A stretch of DNA of 64,000 nucleotides, taken from contig JAJYWB010000024.1 of NCBI GenBank assembly GCA_021791715.1, forward strand, positions 1 to 64,000, given 5' to 3'. This document shows, one piece after another, positions 8,554 through 17,967 of this stretch (position 1 is the stretch's first letter; the number at the start of each line of letters is the position of its first letter). A program made the position numbers and the translations under genes. The notes under the pieces are model-generated. The model saw nothing but the letters and a program-made list of their open reading frames with translations, was not told the origin of the DNA and ran no database searches. Source of the DNA: Planctomycetota bacterium (lineage in GTDB: Bacteria; Planctomycetota; Planctomycetia; Isosphaerales; Isosphaeraceae).

Positions 8554-8575
8554 AACCACACTCGTCTGAGAACGC

Positions 8576-8630
8576 GATCCGACCGAGCGGCGGGCTGAAA
8601 CGAAACGCCCGCCGTTCGGCGCGTCGGATC
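8576..8630 (+). terminator. strong hairpin after leuA
   Basis: GATCCGAC (8576-8583) pairs with GTCGGATC (8623-8630) and, inside it, CGAGCGGCGGGC pairs with GCCCGCCGTTCG around an 11-nt loop. The compound stem starts 23 bp after the leuA stop. It lacks a U tract, so termination is inferred from stem strength and position. Confidence 0.55.
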
Positions 8631-8849
8631 GGAATTCCGATTCGGAATCGTATACTAGAGTATATAAATATTAATATTATTAAGATCGATGGCGGTGTTG
8701 AGCGGCTTATCCTGCGAGATCTCCCGATTTTGGAGCGGCTTCGGAAACTCCAACGGATCGATCTCGGCTTGATTTTACGGCTTTCCGCCGCATATTATCG
8801 GCTGGGTTGTTATGTTTTATGAAAAAACACATACAATTAATTGCATTTG

Positions 8850-8961
8850 TGAGGGCGAACCTCCCGGCGAGCCTCTTTTGATAATCTCTATTGAATAAGA
8901 GGTTTTGATCGCATTGTGCATAAATCAGATCAAGCCGACTCACCGCGAGGTTCGCCCTCCC
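8850..8961. repeat. short dispersed inverted-repeat element, copy 1
   Basis: An element of about 110 bp is bounded by near-complementary ends: GAGGGCGAACCTCCCGGCGA at 8851-8870 continuing GCCTC, and CTCACCGCGAGGTTCGCCCTCC at about 8939-8960. The same terminal sequence in the same arrangement recurs at 60122-60238, but the internal sequence differs. It carries no reading frame. Such GGGAGGGCGA...-type ends resemble short repeats I associate with planctomycete genomes; it could be a MITE or a REP-like element. Confidence 0.7.
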
Positions 8962-9030
8962 GGCGGATGTTTCACCGAAAAAACCCGCTGATTTTGCTCT
9001 ATTCTTTTCGGCTGGTCTCTTCGAGCGGGA

Positions 9031-9897
9031 TCAGGTGGCGCCTTTACGGAGCTGATCGGCGCGGGCCGCGAGCTTGAGGGCCGCGGTTTGAAACAGGCCG
9101 CGAGCGTTCGCGCTCGCGAGCCGATACGACTCGCCGAATCCTTCGGCTTGTGTCCAATTAAACACTTCCATAATTTGTTTTGTCATAACGGCGAGCATTT
9201 CATCCATCGAAGGCGCCGAGGAAAGGTCGCCGGGGGGCGCCGTGCGAGCGTCGACGAGTTCGCGGGGCGCGCTCGGAGTGAACGGAGGTTCTTTGTAACC
9301 TTCTTCTCCGGCGGCGAACGGAGGTCGCGACGGCCGGGTCGGCTCGTCGCGCATCGGGCGCTCGTCGGGTGCGATCACCTTACCGCGCGGTTGCGGCTCG
9401 CGGGGGGGTTGGCTCGGCGGATACGTTTTGCCGTCCGATCCGACGCGTCCCGTATCGGAGGGGATCTGCGAACCCTCCTCGAGCTGCCGGCGAATCTTTG
9501 CCACCAGCTCGCGGCTCACTCCCAACTCTTCGGACATGCGTCGATCGGACCAATCATAATGAAGCCGGAGTTTCACCTCGACGGCGCGACGTCGTTCCGG
9601 GCGTGTGAGTGGTAAACCATGGTGGAGGTTGGCGCCGGCGACGAAATCGAGCGCGTCTTGCAGCGTTCCCTTGATGACGTCGACCTTGATCGTCTGTTTT
9701 TGAAGGTGAACCGCCGCGGCGTGCCGATGGAAACCGTCGGCGACAAGGAGTTCGCCGTCGACCTCATAAACGGTGATCGGCGGCATCCGATCCCAAACGT
9801 CGGCGTAACGTTCGACGGTGAAGTCATCGAGCTTATCGCGCAGGTTGAGGTTTGGATCCAGGACCAGTTCGTCGATGTCGATCTCTCGTATGTCCAT
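9031..9897 (-). CDS. ParB-like N-terminal domain protein with helix-turn-helix
   Basis: The 288-residue protein has a ParB/Srx-type fold at its N-terminus (about 1-90), with the motif VADGFHRHAAAV in place of the GERRxxA box that binds CTP in true ParB. Residues about 105-140 (RRAVEVKLRLHYDWSDRRMSEELGVSRELVAKIRRQLE) form a helix-turn-helix. The middle is a proline-rich disordered linker and the end a helical segment. It has no ParA partner nearby and lacks a ParB dimer domain, so it is probably a ParB-related regulator of the kind found in mobile or accessory regions rather than the chromosome segregation protein. AAGGGG lies 7 nt before the ATG. Confidence 0.75.
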   Translation of the reverse strand: MDIREIDIDELVLDPNLNLRDKLDDFTVERYADVWDRMPPITVYEVDGELLVADGFHRHAAAVHLQKQTIKVDVIKGTLQDALDFVAGANLHHGLPLTRPERRRAVEVKLRLHYDWSDRRMSEELGVSRELVAKIRRQLEEGSQIPSDTGRVGSDGKTYPPSQPPREPQPRGKVIAPDERPMRDEPTRPSRPPFAAGEEGYKEPPFTPSAPRELVDARTAPPGDLSSAPSMDEMLAVMTKQIMEVFNWTQAEGFGESYRLASANARGLFQTAALKLAARADQLRKGAT

Positions 9898-10050
9898 ACC
9901 GGAACCCCTTGTCTCGCCGGTTCACCGATAACATGAAATCGCTTAGGTGATCGCGTGAGAATGCGACCGTTTCACCCTTCGGCGATCGGCGCGAACGCCT
10001 CGTTCGGCGTGTGACGCTCGATTCGACGATCGAATCACGGCGCGCGATTT

Positions 10051-10070
10051 CGCCGATTTTTAAATCGGCG
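10051..10070. repeat. near-perfect inverted repeat in a 589-bp gene-free stretch
   Basis: CGCCGATTT and AAATCGGCG are separated by TT. It lies between the ParB-like gene start and the RRM gene end, in a stretch (9898-10486) that otherwise holds an AT-rich island at about 10185-10300, a purine-rich run at 10300-10340, a terminator and no recognisable gene. It may be an operator for the ParB-like gene, whose start lies about 150 bp away. Confidence 0.4.
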
Positions 10071-10359
10071 CCGAGCCGAAATCGGATGAGAGTTTCGGCC
10101 TCAAATGTCGGCGCGACGGGCGGGTTGAATCGATCGCGCCGGTTATACGGGATCGAGCATTCGATCCGCGCGACGGCGAGACAATATATGTTTTCATTAA
10201 GTAAGGATAAAATACGTTGCTTGATATTCAGAATTCAGATAGATCTTCAGCGACGGATCTCAGACAAACAAGCATATTGAGACATGTGAATAATTAGTGT
10301 AAGGAAGGATCGACAAGAAAGGAAGCGGAGGGAGGGGTTTGGCGCCGACGAAGGGTTGA

Positions 10360-10408
10360 TTAAAACACGGCGACCGGGACGACCGAGTAAACTCGATCGC
10401 CGCCGGTC
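10360..10408 (-). terminator. predicted terminator of the RRM gene
   Basis: Read on the minus strand, GACCGG pairs with CCGGTC and, within it, CGATCGAGT pairs with ACTCGGTCG around a TT loop with one mismatch (10372-10408). The T run GTTTT follows after a few bases at about 10361-10366. It lies about 80 bp past the RRM stop codon. Confidence 0.6.
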
Positions 10409-10486
10409 TTAGGTGTAGTTCGGATCAAGAAGGCGAGATTTCGTGAACGAGCCCCCGCGATCAAGCCGTGGCGTCAAGATCGAAGA

Positions 10487-10831
10487 TCAATAACGACCGC
10501 CGCCGCCTCCGCGACCGCCGCCGTATCCACCCCGACCGCCGCCGCCGCCGCCATACCCACCGCCGCCGCCACCGCTACGCTCTTCACGCGGCTTGGCTTC
10601 GTTCACGGTGAGACGACGACCTTCGTGCTCGTGGTCGTGGAGGCCGTTGATGGCCGCTTTCGCTTCGCTGTCGCTGCTCATCTCGACGAAACCGAAACCC
10701 TTGCTTCGATTCGTCTCGCGATCCATGATCACCTGGCTGCTCTGAACGGTACCGTAGGGAGCAAACAACGCTTCCAGGTCGGCGTTATTCACGTTGTACG
10801 TGAGATTCCCGACATAAAGCTTCCTACCCAC
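10487..10831 (-). CDS. glycine-rich RRM RNA-binding protein
   Basis: The 114-residue protein has one RNA recognition motif (about 3-80) with RNP2 KLYVGNL and RNP1 SKGFGFVEM carrying the aromatic residues that stack on RNA bases, then a C-terminal tail made of GGGGYGG/GGRGG repeats (about 84-114). This is the standard layout of the small bacterial and cyanobacterial Rbp proteins, which act as RNA chaperones and are often cold-induced. The start is GTG, supported by AAGGA 9 nt upstream. A long gene-free region precedes it and a hairpin terminator follows it, so it is monocistronic. Confidence 0.93.
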   Translation of the reverse strand: MGRKLYVGNLTYNVNNADLEALFAPYGTVQSSQVIMDRETNRSKGFGFVEMSSDSEAKAAINGLHDHEHEGRRLTVNEAKPREERSGGGGGGYGGGGGGRGGYGGGRGGGGGRY

Positions 10832-11393
10832 TTTTGGAATTCCTTACGAACAAGGCAATACGACCCGCTGGTTACTTTCCGGGTCGAAGAAGAAAGGGAT
10901 CGGCATGACGATCCACCAAGTGGGTTGGCAAAAAAGTCGGAGTGCAATTCCAGAGAACTCACGTCGCGATCTTAATCGGCTACCCAACCGTTATGCATCC
11001 TAACCGAGGTCGATCGCAAATGATAGTCGAAAAATGGAAAATTTTAACAATCTCGTGCGAACCCCCTCCGAATCGGCAAGAATCCAGCCGTTTTACCCGT
11101 TTCAGATCGTTCAACAACCGCGTGAAATCCGCCGATTCCCACCCGTTACGTAACCCCCAAATCGAAACAACCCCTCGAAACAACCCCGCTTCAACCGCCG
11201 AAGCCGCGCCGAATTCCATCCAATCCAACCCGTCTCTCGACCCGAAACCTTCGCCTTAACCTCAACCTCAACGCAAAATCGAACCGATGATGAACCAAAA
11301 TACGCGACCGAAACGAATTTCATGGTAAAATGGATTCAATCGGAGCGATTCGGAAATCCGCAAAGTTCACGACGTCTAAAAGGAATGAGCCGA
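10832..11393. other. divergent intergenic region with a hairpin in the RRM leader
   Basis: A stem CGACCCG / CGGGTCG with a 12-nt loop lies at 10861-10886, 30 bp upstream of the RRM start codon, so it would sit in that gene's 5' untranslated region. The remainder (about 500 bp) contains a CT-rich stretch near 11255-11275 and no gene I can support. Confidence 0.4.
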
Positions 11394-12056
11394 ATGCGAC
11401 GACCGCGAGAATCTGTTCATCATGTAAGCTGGAAGGAACGAATGCTTCTCGGTTGGCGCGAATCGGCGCAACGCGATCGCTGGAGCGTCGTCCTACCCGC
11501 GATCGGCTGGATCCATCTCGCTTTCTTTATCATTTGCCAATGGCTTTATTCCCGGGGCGACCGCAGCCCGATCCGATTTCCGGCGCTTTGGTTCGCCGAA
11601 CTTGTCTGCGTCGCCGCGGCGATCCGTGCGATCGCGGGACCCGGCTGGTCGAAACGATCGCCGATCGCGGGATTCGCGGTACGCGTTTGGTGCACATTCC
11701 TGATCCTCTCGTTCAACGTCGCCTCGCTCAACACGCTGACGGGATTCGGCGTCGATTGGTTCAAACCCGTCTGGGCCACGCTCAGCACGTTCGGGTTCGC
11801 CTCGATGGCTTATATCACCACGCCTTGGTTCTTCGTCCCCGCCGTTCAGATGTACTTCACCGGGCTCCTTATGGCGTCGTTTCCTCAATATAATTATGTG
11901 ATTTACGGCTTATCCTGGTGGCTCGCGTTGCATCTGATCGGAGCGGCGGTTCATCGGCTGGCGCGCGTTCCAGGCGAGCAAGCGAGCTCGGGCGAATCGC
12001 TAGAAATCGAATCGCGCTGCAAAATGCGTCGCGAGCCCGCGGCGCCGGTGAGCTAA
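11394..12056 (+). CDS. multi-pass membrane protein of unknown function
   Basis: The 220-residue product has a basic cytoplasmic N-terminus (MRRPRESVHHVSWKERM) and about five hydrophobic segments, roughly at 33-52, 65-82, 92-112, 125-145 and 150-185, with a charged C-terminal tail. No family was recognised. This ATG is chosen because AAAAGGA lies 9 nt upstream; an ATG three codons earlier would abut the same site and one 24 codons earlier has none. It runs convergent to the S15 hydrolase. Confidence 0.65.
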   Translation: MRRPRESVHHVSWKERMLLGWRESAQRDRWSVVLPAIGWIHLAFFIICQWLYSRGDRSPIRFPALWFAELVCVAAAIRAIAGPGWSKRSPIAGFAVRVWCTFLILSFNVASLNTLTGFGVDWFKPVWATLSTFGFASMAYITTPWFFVPAVQMYFTGLLMASFPQYNYVIYGLSWWLALHLIGAAVHRLARVPGEQASSGESLEIESRCKMRREPAAPVS

Positions 12057-12118
12057 ACTTCCGTTCGGATCGCCTCGATCGATCTCGACTTGTAATAAAT
12101 CGTGTTGAACTGCTTAAA

Positions 12119-13999
12119 TCATCGCGCGTCGAGCTTGAGCACCTCGATGCGCGACGCTCGATCGGCATCGCGATAAACGCGCTGCGTCGCCTTCTCAAAA
12201 TCGGCCACCTTGGCCGCGTAAATATCGACAAATTTCTGGGGATTGCGATCGACGAGCGGAAACCACGAGCTTTGCACCTGAATCATCATTCGGTGTCCGC
12301 GACGGAACGAGTGATCGACGTCTTGCATCGTGAACCTCATTCGCACCGGCGAATTCGAGGGAAGCGCCTCGGGCTTGTCGAGCCCCTTGTAAAATTTCCC
12401 CCTCATCACGTCGCCGCGAACCATTTGCTGATAACCCGCCAGGTGAATTCCCGCGGGATTGGGGTCGGGATCGGGAAAATCGTCGGGGTAAACGTCGATC
12501 AGTTTGACGATCCAGTCGGAATCGGTTCCACTTGTTTGAACATGAAGGTCGACCTTGATCGGACCGACGATCGTGAAATCCTCGTCGAGAATCTCGCTTT
12601 CGTAAACGAGCACGTCGGGCCTGCGACCCGCGAATCTCTGATCGGCGATCATATAATCTCCCGCCATTCTGAACGTCGTCGTTTCGAGATAAGGGACGGG
12701 TTTGGCGGGATCGCTCACGTATTCGTCGAAAGCCCGACGATCCTCGGCGGGAGGTTCGAGCGCGAGCTTTCCCCCCGATCGCAGGTAAAGGCTCGTCGGC
12801 CGCGCCTCGGCGGGGGGCCAACGGTCGAAATCGCGGAACCGGTTCGTACCCGTTTCAAAAACGATCGCCTTCGGGAATTCGACCTCCGAATCTCCCTTGA
12901 GAAAGCGTTCAAAAAAAGGGAATTCGATCTGTTCACGAAAATACTCGCCCGTACGAACTTTGAACGGAACGGCGCCGAGGCTCGATCCGTCCCCTCCGCT
13001 CCATCCTCCGTGCGACCAGGGCCCCATCACCAGGATGTTGACGCTTTCGGGACGAGCCGAAGCTTCGACGTTCCGAAACGTCTCGAGCGCGCCGAAAAGG
13101 TTCTCGGCGTCGAACCAACCCCCGACCGTCATCACCGCGGGCTTGATCCGCTTGATGTGCGGACGAAGATTCCTCGCTTTCCAAAAGTCGTCATACGTTC
13201 CGTGCTTCATAATCTCGGTCCAGAACGCGACGTCTCCCTTGAAGTACTTCGCGTCGACCTCGGCGAGCGAGCCGAGTCGCAAAAAGAAACGGTATCCGTC
13301 GGGGGTTCCGGGATCGAAACGGAAGTCGAATTTATTCGTCGGTTCGGGTCGAGGCCTGCCGAAAACCGCGAGGAAATTGAACGCGTGAGGCGTGAAAAAC
13401 GCTCCGTTATGATGCCAGTCGTCGCCGACGAACCAGTCGGTCACGGGCGCCTGGGGCGAAGCCGCCTTGAGCGCCGGATGAGCGTCGATCATCCCCGCCG
13501 CGGTGTAAAATCCCGGATAAGAGATTCCCCACATGCCGACCTTGCCGTTATTGCCCGGAACGTTCTTAACGAGCCAGTCGATCGTGTCGAACGCGTCCGA
13601 CGTTTCGTCGAAATCGTTTTTCCCCGCCTTGTTCTCGATATACGGTCGCATGTTCATAAAAACGCCTTCGGACATCCATCGACCTCGAACGTCTTGATAT
13701 GCGAAGATGTATTCCGACTTACCGAAAATCGGCGACGGCCCGAGGTTATCTTTATAGCGATCGACCCCGTACGGTCCGACCGCGTACGGAGTTCGAGTGA
13801 GCAGGATCGGCGGTCGCGCCGCGGGTCGTTTCGGTACATACACCGCGGTGAAAAGCCTCGTTCCGTCGCGCATTGGAATTTTATATTCATATTTTGTATA
13901 ATTGGCCTGAACGTATTCGAGGCCCTGCGCCCCGGAACGGGCGGGCGCGATCGCGACGATCAAGGCGAGGAGGATCACGAGCCGGAACAATCGACGCAT
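12119..13999 (-). CDS. CocE/NonD family hydrolase (peptidase S15-like), secreted
   Basis: The 626-residue protein has a signal peptide (about 1-25, cleaved near RSGAQ), an alpha/beta-hydrolase domain of the X-Pro dipeptidyl peptidase/cocaine esterase type, and a C-terminal jelly-roll (PepX_C) domain from about 380. The nucleophile is Ser160 in GMWGISYPGF; the likely Asp is in GGWFDAEN and the His in GPWSHGGW. Family members cleave acyl esters or N-terminal dipeptides, and glutaryl-7-ACA acylases also belong here, so the substrate is open. AGGA precedes the ATG; a longer in-frame start at 14068 lacks support and would bury the signal peptide. Confidence 0.88.
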   Translation of the reverse strand: MRRLFRLVILLALIVAIAPARSGAQGLEYVQANYTKYEYKIPMRDGTRLFTAVYVPKRPAARPPILLTRTPYAVGPYGVDRYKDNLGPSPIFGKSEYIFAYQDVRGRWMSEGVFMNMRPYIENKAGKNDFDETSDAFDTIDWLVKNVPGNNGKVGMWGISYPGFYTAAGMIDAHPALKAASPQAPVTDWFVGDDWHHNGAFFTPHAFNFLAVFGRPRPEPTNKFDFRFDPGTPDGYRFFLRLGSLAEVDAKYFKGDVAFWTEIMKHGTYDDFWKARNLRPHIKRIKPAVMTVGGWFDAENLFGALETFRNVEASARPESVNILVMGPWSHGGWSGGDGSSLGAVPFKVRTGEYFREQIEFPFFERFLKGDSEVEFPKAIVFETGTNRFRDFDRWPPAEARPTSLYLRSGGKLALEPPAEDRRAFDEYVSDPAKPVPYLETTTFRMAGDYMIADQRFAGRRPDVLVYESEILDEDFTIVGPIKVDLHVQTSGTDSDWIVKLIDVYPDDFPDPDPNPAGIHLAGYQQMVRGDVMRGKFYKGLDKPEALPSNSPVRMRFTMQDVDHSFRRGHRMMIQVQSSWFPLVDRNPQKFVDIYAAKVADFEKATQRVYRDADRASRIEVLKLDAR

Positions 14000-14406
14000 G
14001 GTTGTCGTCCTGGTGGAATGTTGAATCGACGATCGAAAGAGCGTATGCGAGCGGGGGATCGACCGCAAGCGCCGAGCGGCGTGAAATCGGCTCGAGGCGT
14101 TTCAACGACGACGAAGCGCCGATCGAGCCGGCGTTTCTATTTTATAATGATATAATTGAGACCGATCGACGGTTCGCCGTTCTATAAGCTCGCCGGCGCC
14201 GAAAGGTTTTCGCTCGCCTTTATGAGAAGTCGACCGAGCCTCAATTGAATTTGATCGTTCGCATCGAAATAAGGCGAATCCGGAGAATTGATGAAAAATA
14301 ATATTAATATCAATTTGAGCGCGTTCTCCGATTCCGATCCCTCCTCTCGGTATACGAATCGCTTCGCGGGCGATCGAGCGGATCGCGATTCGTCGTCGCG
14401 GCGTTT
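14000..14406. other. intergenic region, AT-rich islands only
   Basis: It lies between two genes on the minus strand. AT-rich islands at about 14135-14165 and 14288-14316 may include the promoter of the S15 hydrolase. No RNA or protein gene was recognised. Confidence 0.35.
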
Positions 14407-15408
14407 TCACTGCTGCTGTTGGCCTTGCTGCTGCTTAAGTTGCGGGTTGCGCGACCGTTGAACAGGATAAGGAACATGAACACGCTTTTTCGATTCGGTA
14501 ACTCGCGAGGTCGAACGAGATTGATGCGTTCCCCGTGCGCCCCACGACGACCATTCGTTCCAGTCGTGCGGAACGCGGTCGATCGGTTCGACCTGAACCG
14601 TCACGTTGATCGATTCTTCGGCGCGGCCTTTCCAGAGGCCTCGGTTGGGCGGAACGTCCGAGTAGTCGCGCCCCACCGCGACGACGACGTGCTCGTCGCC
14701 GACGAACTGAGTGCGAGTCGGGTCGACGTCGAACCAGCCGAACGCGCTTCCGCCCCAGAGCTGGCACCAAGCGTGGGTCGCGATCTCGCCGGGGTGGTTG
14801 ATGTACCCGCTCACATAACGAGCGGGGACGCCGACTCCTCGGCAAACGCCCAGCATCAAATGCGCAAAATCCTGACATACGCCTTTCTTTAATTCCAGCA
14901 CCTCTCGTAGCGGAGTGCGCGAGGTTGTCACTCTTTGTTCATATGCCAATTCACCGGCGACGACGTGGAGCAGTTCGTTCACGCGGTCGAGGAACGTTCC
15001 GGTCGGCGGTTTGAGCGACGCGACGATCGCGTCGAGCCGCTCGGAGCGATCGACGAGCGGGCTCGGCTCAAGAAAATCGACGACGTCGACGCCGTCCCTC
15101 GTCAGATGACCCGGGGTCGGCCACGCGGTCGAATCGATCCCCTGCTCGAAACGTCGACGATGAACCCGCACGATCGAAGTCGTGTGGATCGTCAACTCGC
15201 GATAAGGCGTCGCGAGATTGAACAGGTCGACGCGATTGCCGAATCCGTCGCGGTATGAGGTCAGGGGCGCGGCGGGGGTCGTCCGCAACAAATATCCCAG
15301 AACCGTCTGATCCTCGGTCGAGGGGGGCGCCATCCGCGCCTCGAATACCGTCTCCGAGACCGGCGCCGAATACGTTAACTTTGTAATGTGATCGATTTTA
15401 AAAAGCAT
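14407..15408 (-). CDS. transglutaminase-like protein of the ATP-grasp/alpha-E cluster
   Basis: The 333-residue protein has an N-terminal bacterial transglutaminase-like beta domain (1-100) and a transglutaminase-like core with Cys178 (KKGVCQDFAH), His212 (THAWCQ) and Asp227 (GWFDVDP). The last 20 residues are glutamine-rich. These proteins are predicted peptidases or transpeptidases. It is the third gene of a three-gene operon after the ATP-grasp and alpha-E genes, an association known from many bacteria and proposed (Iyer and Aravind) to make and process a peptide tag. GGAAGA lies 6 nt before the ATG. Its product may cleave or crosslink what the ATP-grasp enzyme makes. Confidence 0.9.
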   Translation of the reverse strand: MLFKIDHITKLTYSAPVSETVFEARMAPPSTEDQTVLGYLLRTTPAAPLTSYRDGFGNRVDLFNLATPYRELTIHTTSIVRVHRRRFEQGIDSTAWPTPGHLTRDGVDVVDFLEPSPLVDRSERLDAIVASLKPPTGTFLDRVNELLHVVAGELAYEQRVTTSRTPLREVLELKKGVCQDFAHLMLGVCRGVGVPARYVSGYINHPGEIATHAWCQLWGGSAFGWFDVDPTRTQFVGDEHVVVAVGRDYSDVPPNRGLWKGRAEESINVTVQVEPIDRVPHDWNEWSSWGARGTHQSRSTSRVTESKKRVHVPYPVQRSRNPQLKQQQGQQQQ

Positions 15409-15467
15409 CGAGTTCTTCCAGTAAATGAATCAACAACTAAGTGTAAATCGATCGGCTCTGTCGATCG

Positions 15468-16430
15468 TCAGGCGTAAAAATAGGTGGAATGGATCGCGTC
15501 GCCGACGAGATCGCATTCTTCCTGAATTTCGGCGAGGAACGGCACGATTCCGACTCCGAGGATTTCGTCGACTTCGATGTAACGGAGCCTGCTGTCGAGT
15601 CGTCCGAGCAGTCGATCGGCTTCGGAGCGAACCTCGTCGTCGTCGGAATCGGTGATCTCGCGGGCCGATTCGCGGCATTTCGTGACGCAGAACCGCATCG
15701 ACCGGGGAAAATCGGGAGAAAGGACGAGGAATTCGACGACTCCGCGGGGGTCGACGCGTTCGTGATGCGCCCTGCAATAAGCCTCGTAGGCCGAGCAGCC
15801 TCGGAGCAGGCTCGCCCAATGGATCGCGCGAGCGGGCCGGTCTTCGACAGTCGTCTCGTTCCAATCCCCCAATCGCTCGGTTAATATCCTGCCGATCTGG
15901 TTGACTCGCTCGAGATAACGGCCGATCTGGAGGAAATGGAAAACCTCCTCGCGCGGCAACGAACCGTCGACGAGGCCGTCGAAAAGCACGCAGGCCCGCT
16001 TGATTCCGTCGAAAAACCGCGGCGGGCTCGCCGCGAACCTTCGATGCGCTTTCGCCGAGCATAAATATAAATAAAGCTTATTAACCTGACTCCACGATTC
16101 GCCGCCGAGCATTTCTTGCGTGGCGCGAGCGTTTTCGCGGGCTCGCCACAACATCGCCAAGATCGAGTGCGGGTTATGACGATCGAACGTGAGAAATCGA
16201 AGCACGTGTTCACGATCGCGTTCGGTCGCGCCGCGATCGCGTTCGAAAGCCTCGCGACACGCGAGAATCGTCAGCACTCCTTCGATCGGCGAGAGCTCGG
16301 TCGATTCCCTCACGGGGACCGACGCGTCGAGTTCGAGGTGAAACCCGACGTCGAGCAACCGCGCGACGTTCTCGACCCGCTCGACGTAACGACTGATCCA
16401 GTACAAATTCTCGGCGACCCGGCTTAACAT
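15468..16430 (-). CDS. alpha-E domain protein (DUF403)
   Basis: The 320-residue all-helical protein begins MLSRVAENLYWISRYVERVENVARLLDV, the highly conserved start of the alpha-E family, with further characteristic segments WSQVNKLYLYL, FLQIGRYLERVNQIGRIL and HVDPRG-like residues near 230. Function is unknown; it always accompanies circularly permuted ATP-grasp and transglutaminase genes. The chosen ATG lies directly after the stop codon of the upstream ATP-grasp gene, so translation is probably coupled. An in-frame start 14 codons earlier would overlap that gene and extend beyond the conserved N-terminus. Confidence 0.92.
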   Translation of the reverse strand: MLSRVAENLYWISRYVERVENVARLLDVGFHLELDASVPVRESTELSPIEGVLTILACREAFERDRGATERDREHVLRFLTFDRHNPHSILAMLWRARENARATQEMLGGESWSQVNKLYLYLCSAKAHRRFAASPPRFFDGIKRACVLFDGLVDGSLPREEVFHFLQIGRYLERVNQIGRILTERLGDWNETTVEDRPARAIHWASLLRGCSAYEAYCRAHHERVDPRGVVEFLVLSPDFPRSMRFCVTKCRESAREITDSDDDEVRSEADRLLGRLDSRLRYIEVDEILGVGIVPFLAEIQEECDLVGDAIHSTYFYA

Positions 16431-16431
16431 G

Positions 16432-17949
16432 CTACGCCGACTCCGAAACCGTCGCGTCGCGCGATCGATCATCGCACTTACGATTATTTATAATCTCATT
16501 CCCCGATCCGCGTAGCACCCACGTGTCTTTCGTCCCTCCTCCTTGCGAACTGTTGACGACAAGACTTCCGCGCGGCAAAGCGACGCGGGTTAAACCTCCC
16601 GGAAGCACCTTGATCTCCTCTCCGTAAAGGACGAACGGGCGGAGATCGATATGCCGACCCTCGAGCTTGCCGTCGATGAAGGTCGGATGCCGGCTCAAAG
16701 AAAGGGTGGGCTGCGCGATATAGCCGCGGGGATGAGCGCGAATCTTCGCCGCGAATTCCTCGCGTTCGGCCGCGGTCGAAGCCGGACCGATCAACATTCC
16801 GTAACCTCCCGATCCGTCGACCGCCTTCACCACCAGCTTGTCGAGATTGCGCAAAATGTGATTCATATGAGAAGGAACCGGCGGACGAAACGTTTCGACG
16901 ATTCCCAGGATCGGATCCTCTTTTAAATAATAGCGAATGATATCGGGAGTGAACGGATAAACGCCTTTATCGTCGGCGACACCCGTGCCGATCGCGTTCG
17001 CCAGGCCGAGTCGACCCGCGCGATAAGCCCCCGTCATTCCCGCCACTCCGAGCCTGCTGTCGGAACGGAACGTCAGCGGGTCGAGAAAATCGTCGTCGAT
17101 CCGCCGGTATAATACGTCGACCCGCTTCGGTCCGCGAATCGTCTTCATATGAATCCGACCGTCGTCAAGGAACAGATCGCGCCCCTCGACGAGTTCGACC
17201 CCCATCTGTCGAGCAAGATACGTATGTTCATAGTACGCCGAGTTGTAAACTCCGGGAGTGAGCACCGCGATCGTCGGGTCGTCGACGTCCTCGGGAGCGA
17301 TGTGGCGGAGCGTCTCGAGCAGGTTCGCGGCGTAATCGTCGATCGACCGCACGTTGTATCGGCCGAATAAAAACGGGAACACTTGCTTCATCACTTGCCG
17401 ATTTTTGAGCACGTAGCTCACGCCCGAGGGGGTTCTGCCGTTGTCTTCAAGCACCAGGTAGGTTCCGTCCTCGTCGCGCACCAGATCGATGCCGGAAACA
17501 TGAATGTATACGTCGCGCGGAACGCGCAGGCCCACGCATTCACGACGAAACGCCGAGGCGCCGAGCACCAGGTCGTACGGGACGACCCCGTCGCGGAGAA
17601 TCTTCCGGTCGTGATACACGTCGTTTAAAAAAAGATTGAGCGCGCGGACGCGTTGTTTCAGCCCGTTCTCGATCCGCTCCCACTCGTGCGCGGGGATCAA
17701 CCGCGGCGCGGGATCGAAGGGAATGATTCGTTCAATCCCTTGTTCACGTCCATAAACTGTGAATGTGATCCCTTGATTGCGCATCATCAGATCGGCGAGC
17801 CGATGCCTGCGTTCGAGCTCATGCACGCCGAGCGTGGAAAGACGTTCGTGGAGCGCCGCGTAGTGCGGACGGACCAGCCCCGGAGCGGCGAACATCTCGT
17901 CGAAACCGACGACGTCGTAATCGCCGAACAATCCCGCGTCCGGGCTCAA
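16432..17949 (-). CDS. circularly permuted ATP-grasp peptide ligase (type 2)
   Basis: The product of at least 505 residues belongs to the circularly permuted ATP-grasp family (DUF404/DUF407), predicted to form amide bonds using ATP. Recognisable blocks are GITFTVYG, ERIIPFDPAPRLIP, ALNLFLNDVYHD, the ATP-binding VLEDNGRTPSGVSYVLKNR, DVLYRRIDDDFLDPL, ANAIGTGVADDK and VVKAVDGSGGYGM. It is the first gene of the ATP-grasp/alpha-E/transglutaminase operon. The first standard start is the TTG at 17949, which has no ribosome binding site; a good AAAGGAGA site lies further upstream opposite an ATC codon (see the separate entry), so the true N-terminus may be seven residues longer. Confidence 0.9.
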   Translation of the reverse strand: MSPDAGLFGDYDVVGFDEMFAAPGLVRPHYAALHERLSTLGVHELERRHRLADLMMRNQGITFTVYGREQGIERIIPFDPAPRLIPAHEWERIENGLKQRVRALNLFLNDVYHDRKILRDGVVPYDLVLGASAFRRECVGLRVPRDVYIHVSGIDLVRDEDGTYLVLEDNGRTPSGVSYVLKNRQVMKQVFPFLFGRYNVRSIDDYAANLLETLRHIAPEDVDDPTIAVLTPGVYNSAYYEHTYLARQMGVELVEGRDLFLDDGRIHMKTIRGPKRVDVLYRRIDDDFLDPLTFRSDSRLGVAGMTGAYRAGRLGLANAIGTGVADDKGVYPFTPDIIRYYLKEDPILGIVETFRPPVPSHMNHILRNLDKLVVKAVDGSGGYGMLIGPASTAAEREEFAAKIRAHPRGYIAQPTLSLSRHPTFIDGKLEGRHIDLRPFVLYGEEIKVLPGGLTRVALPRGSLVVNSSQGGGTKDTWVLRGSGNEIINNRKCDDRSRDATVSESA

Positions 17950-17967
17950 CCGCGTGGTTAAGGTCGC

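Noticed and set aside
6886-8559. Long open frame of 557 codons on the minus strand, opposite leuA
   Set aside because: It is the complement of a certain leuA gene, with a basic, unstructured translation.
11918-14155. Long open frame of 745 codons on the plus strand, opposite the S15 hydrolase
   Set aside because: Its composition is Arg-, His- and Ser-rich, it has no ribosome binding site or known motifs, and it is fully antisense to a clear hydrolase. GC-rich codon use leaves such shadow frames open.
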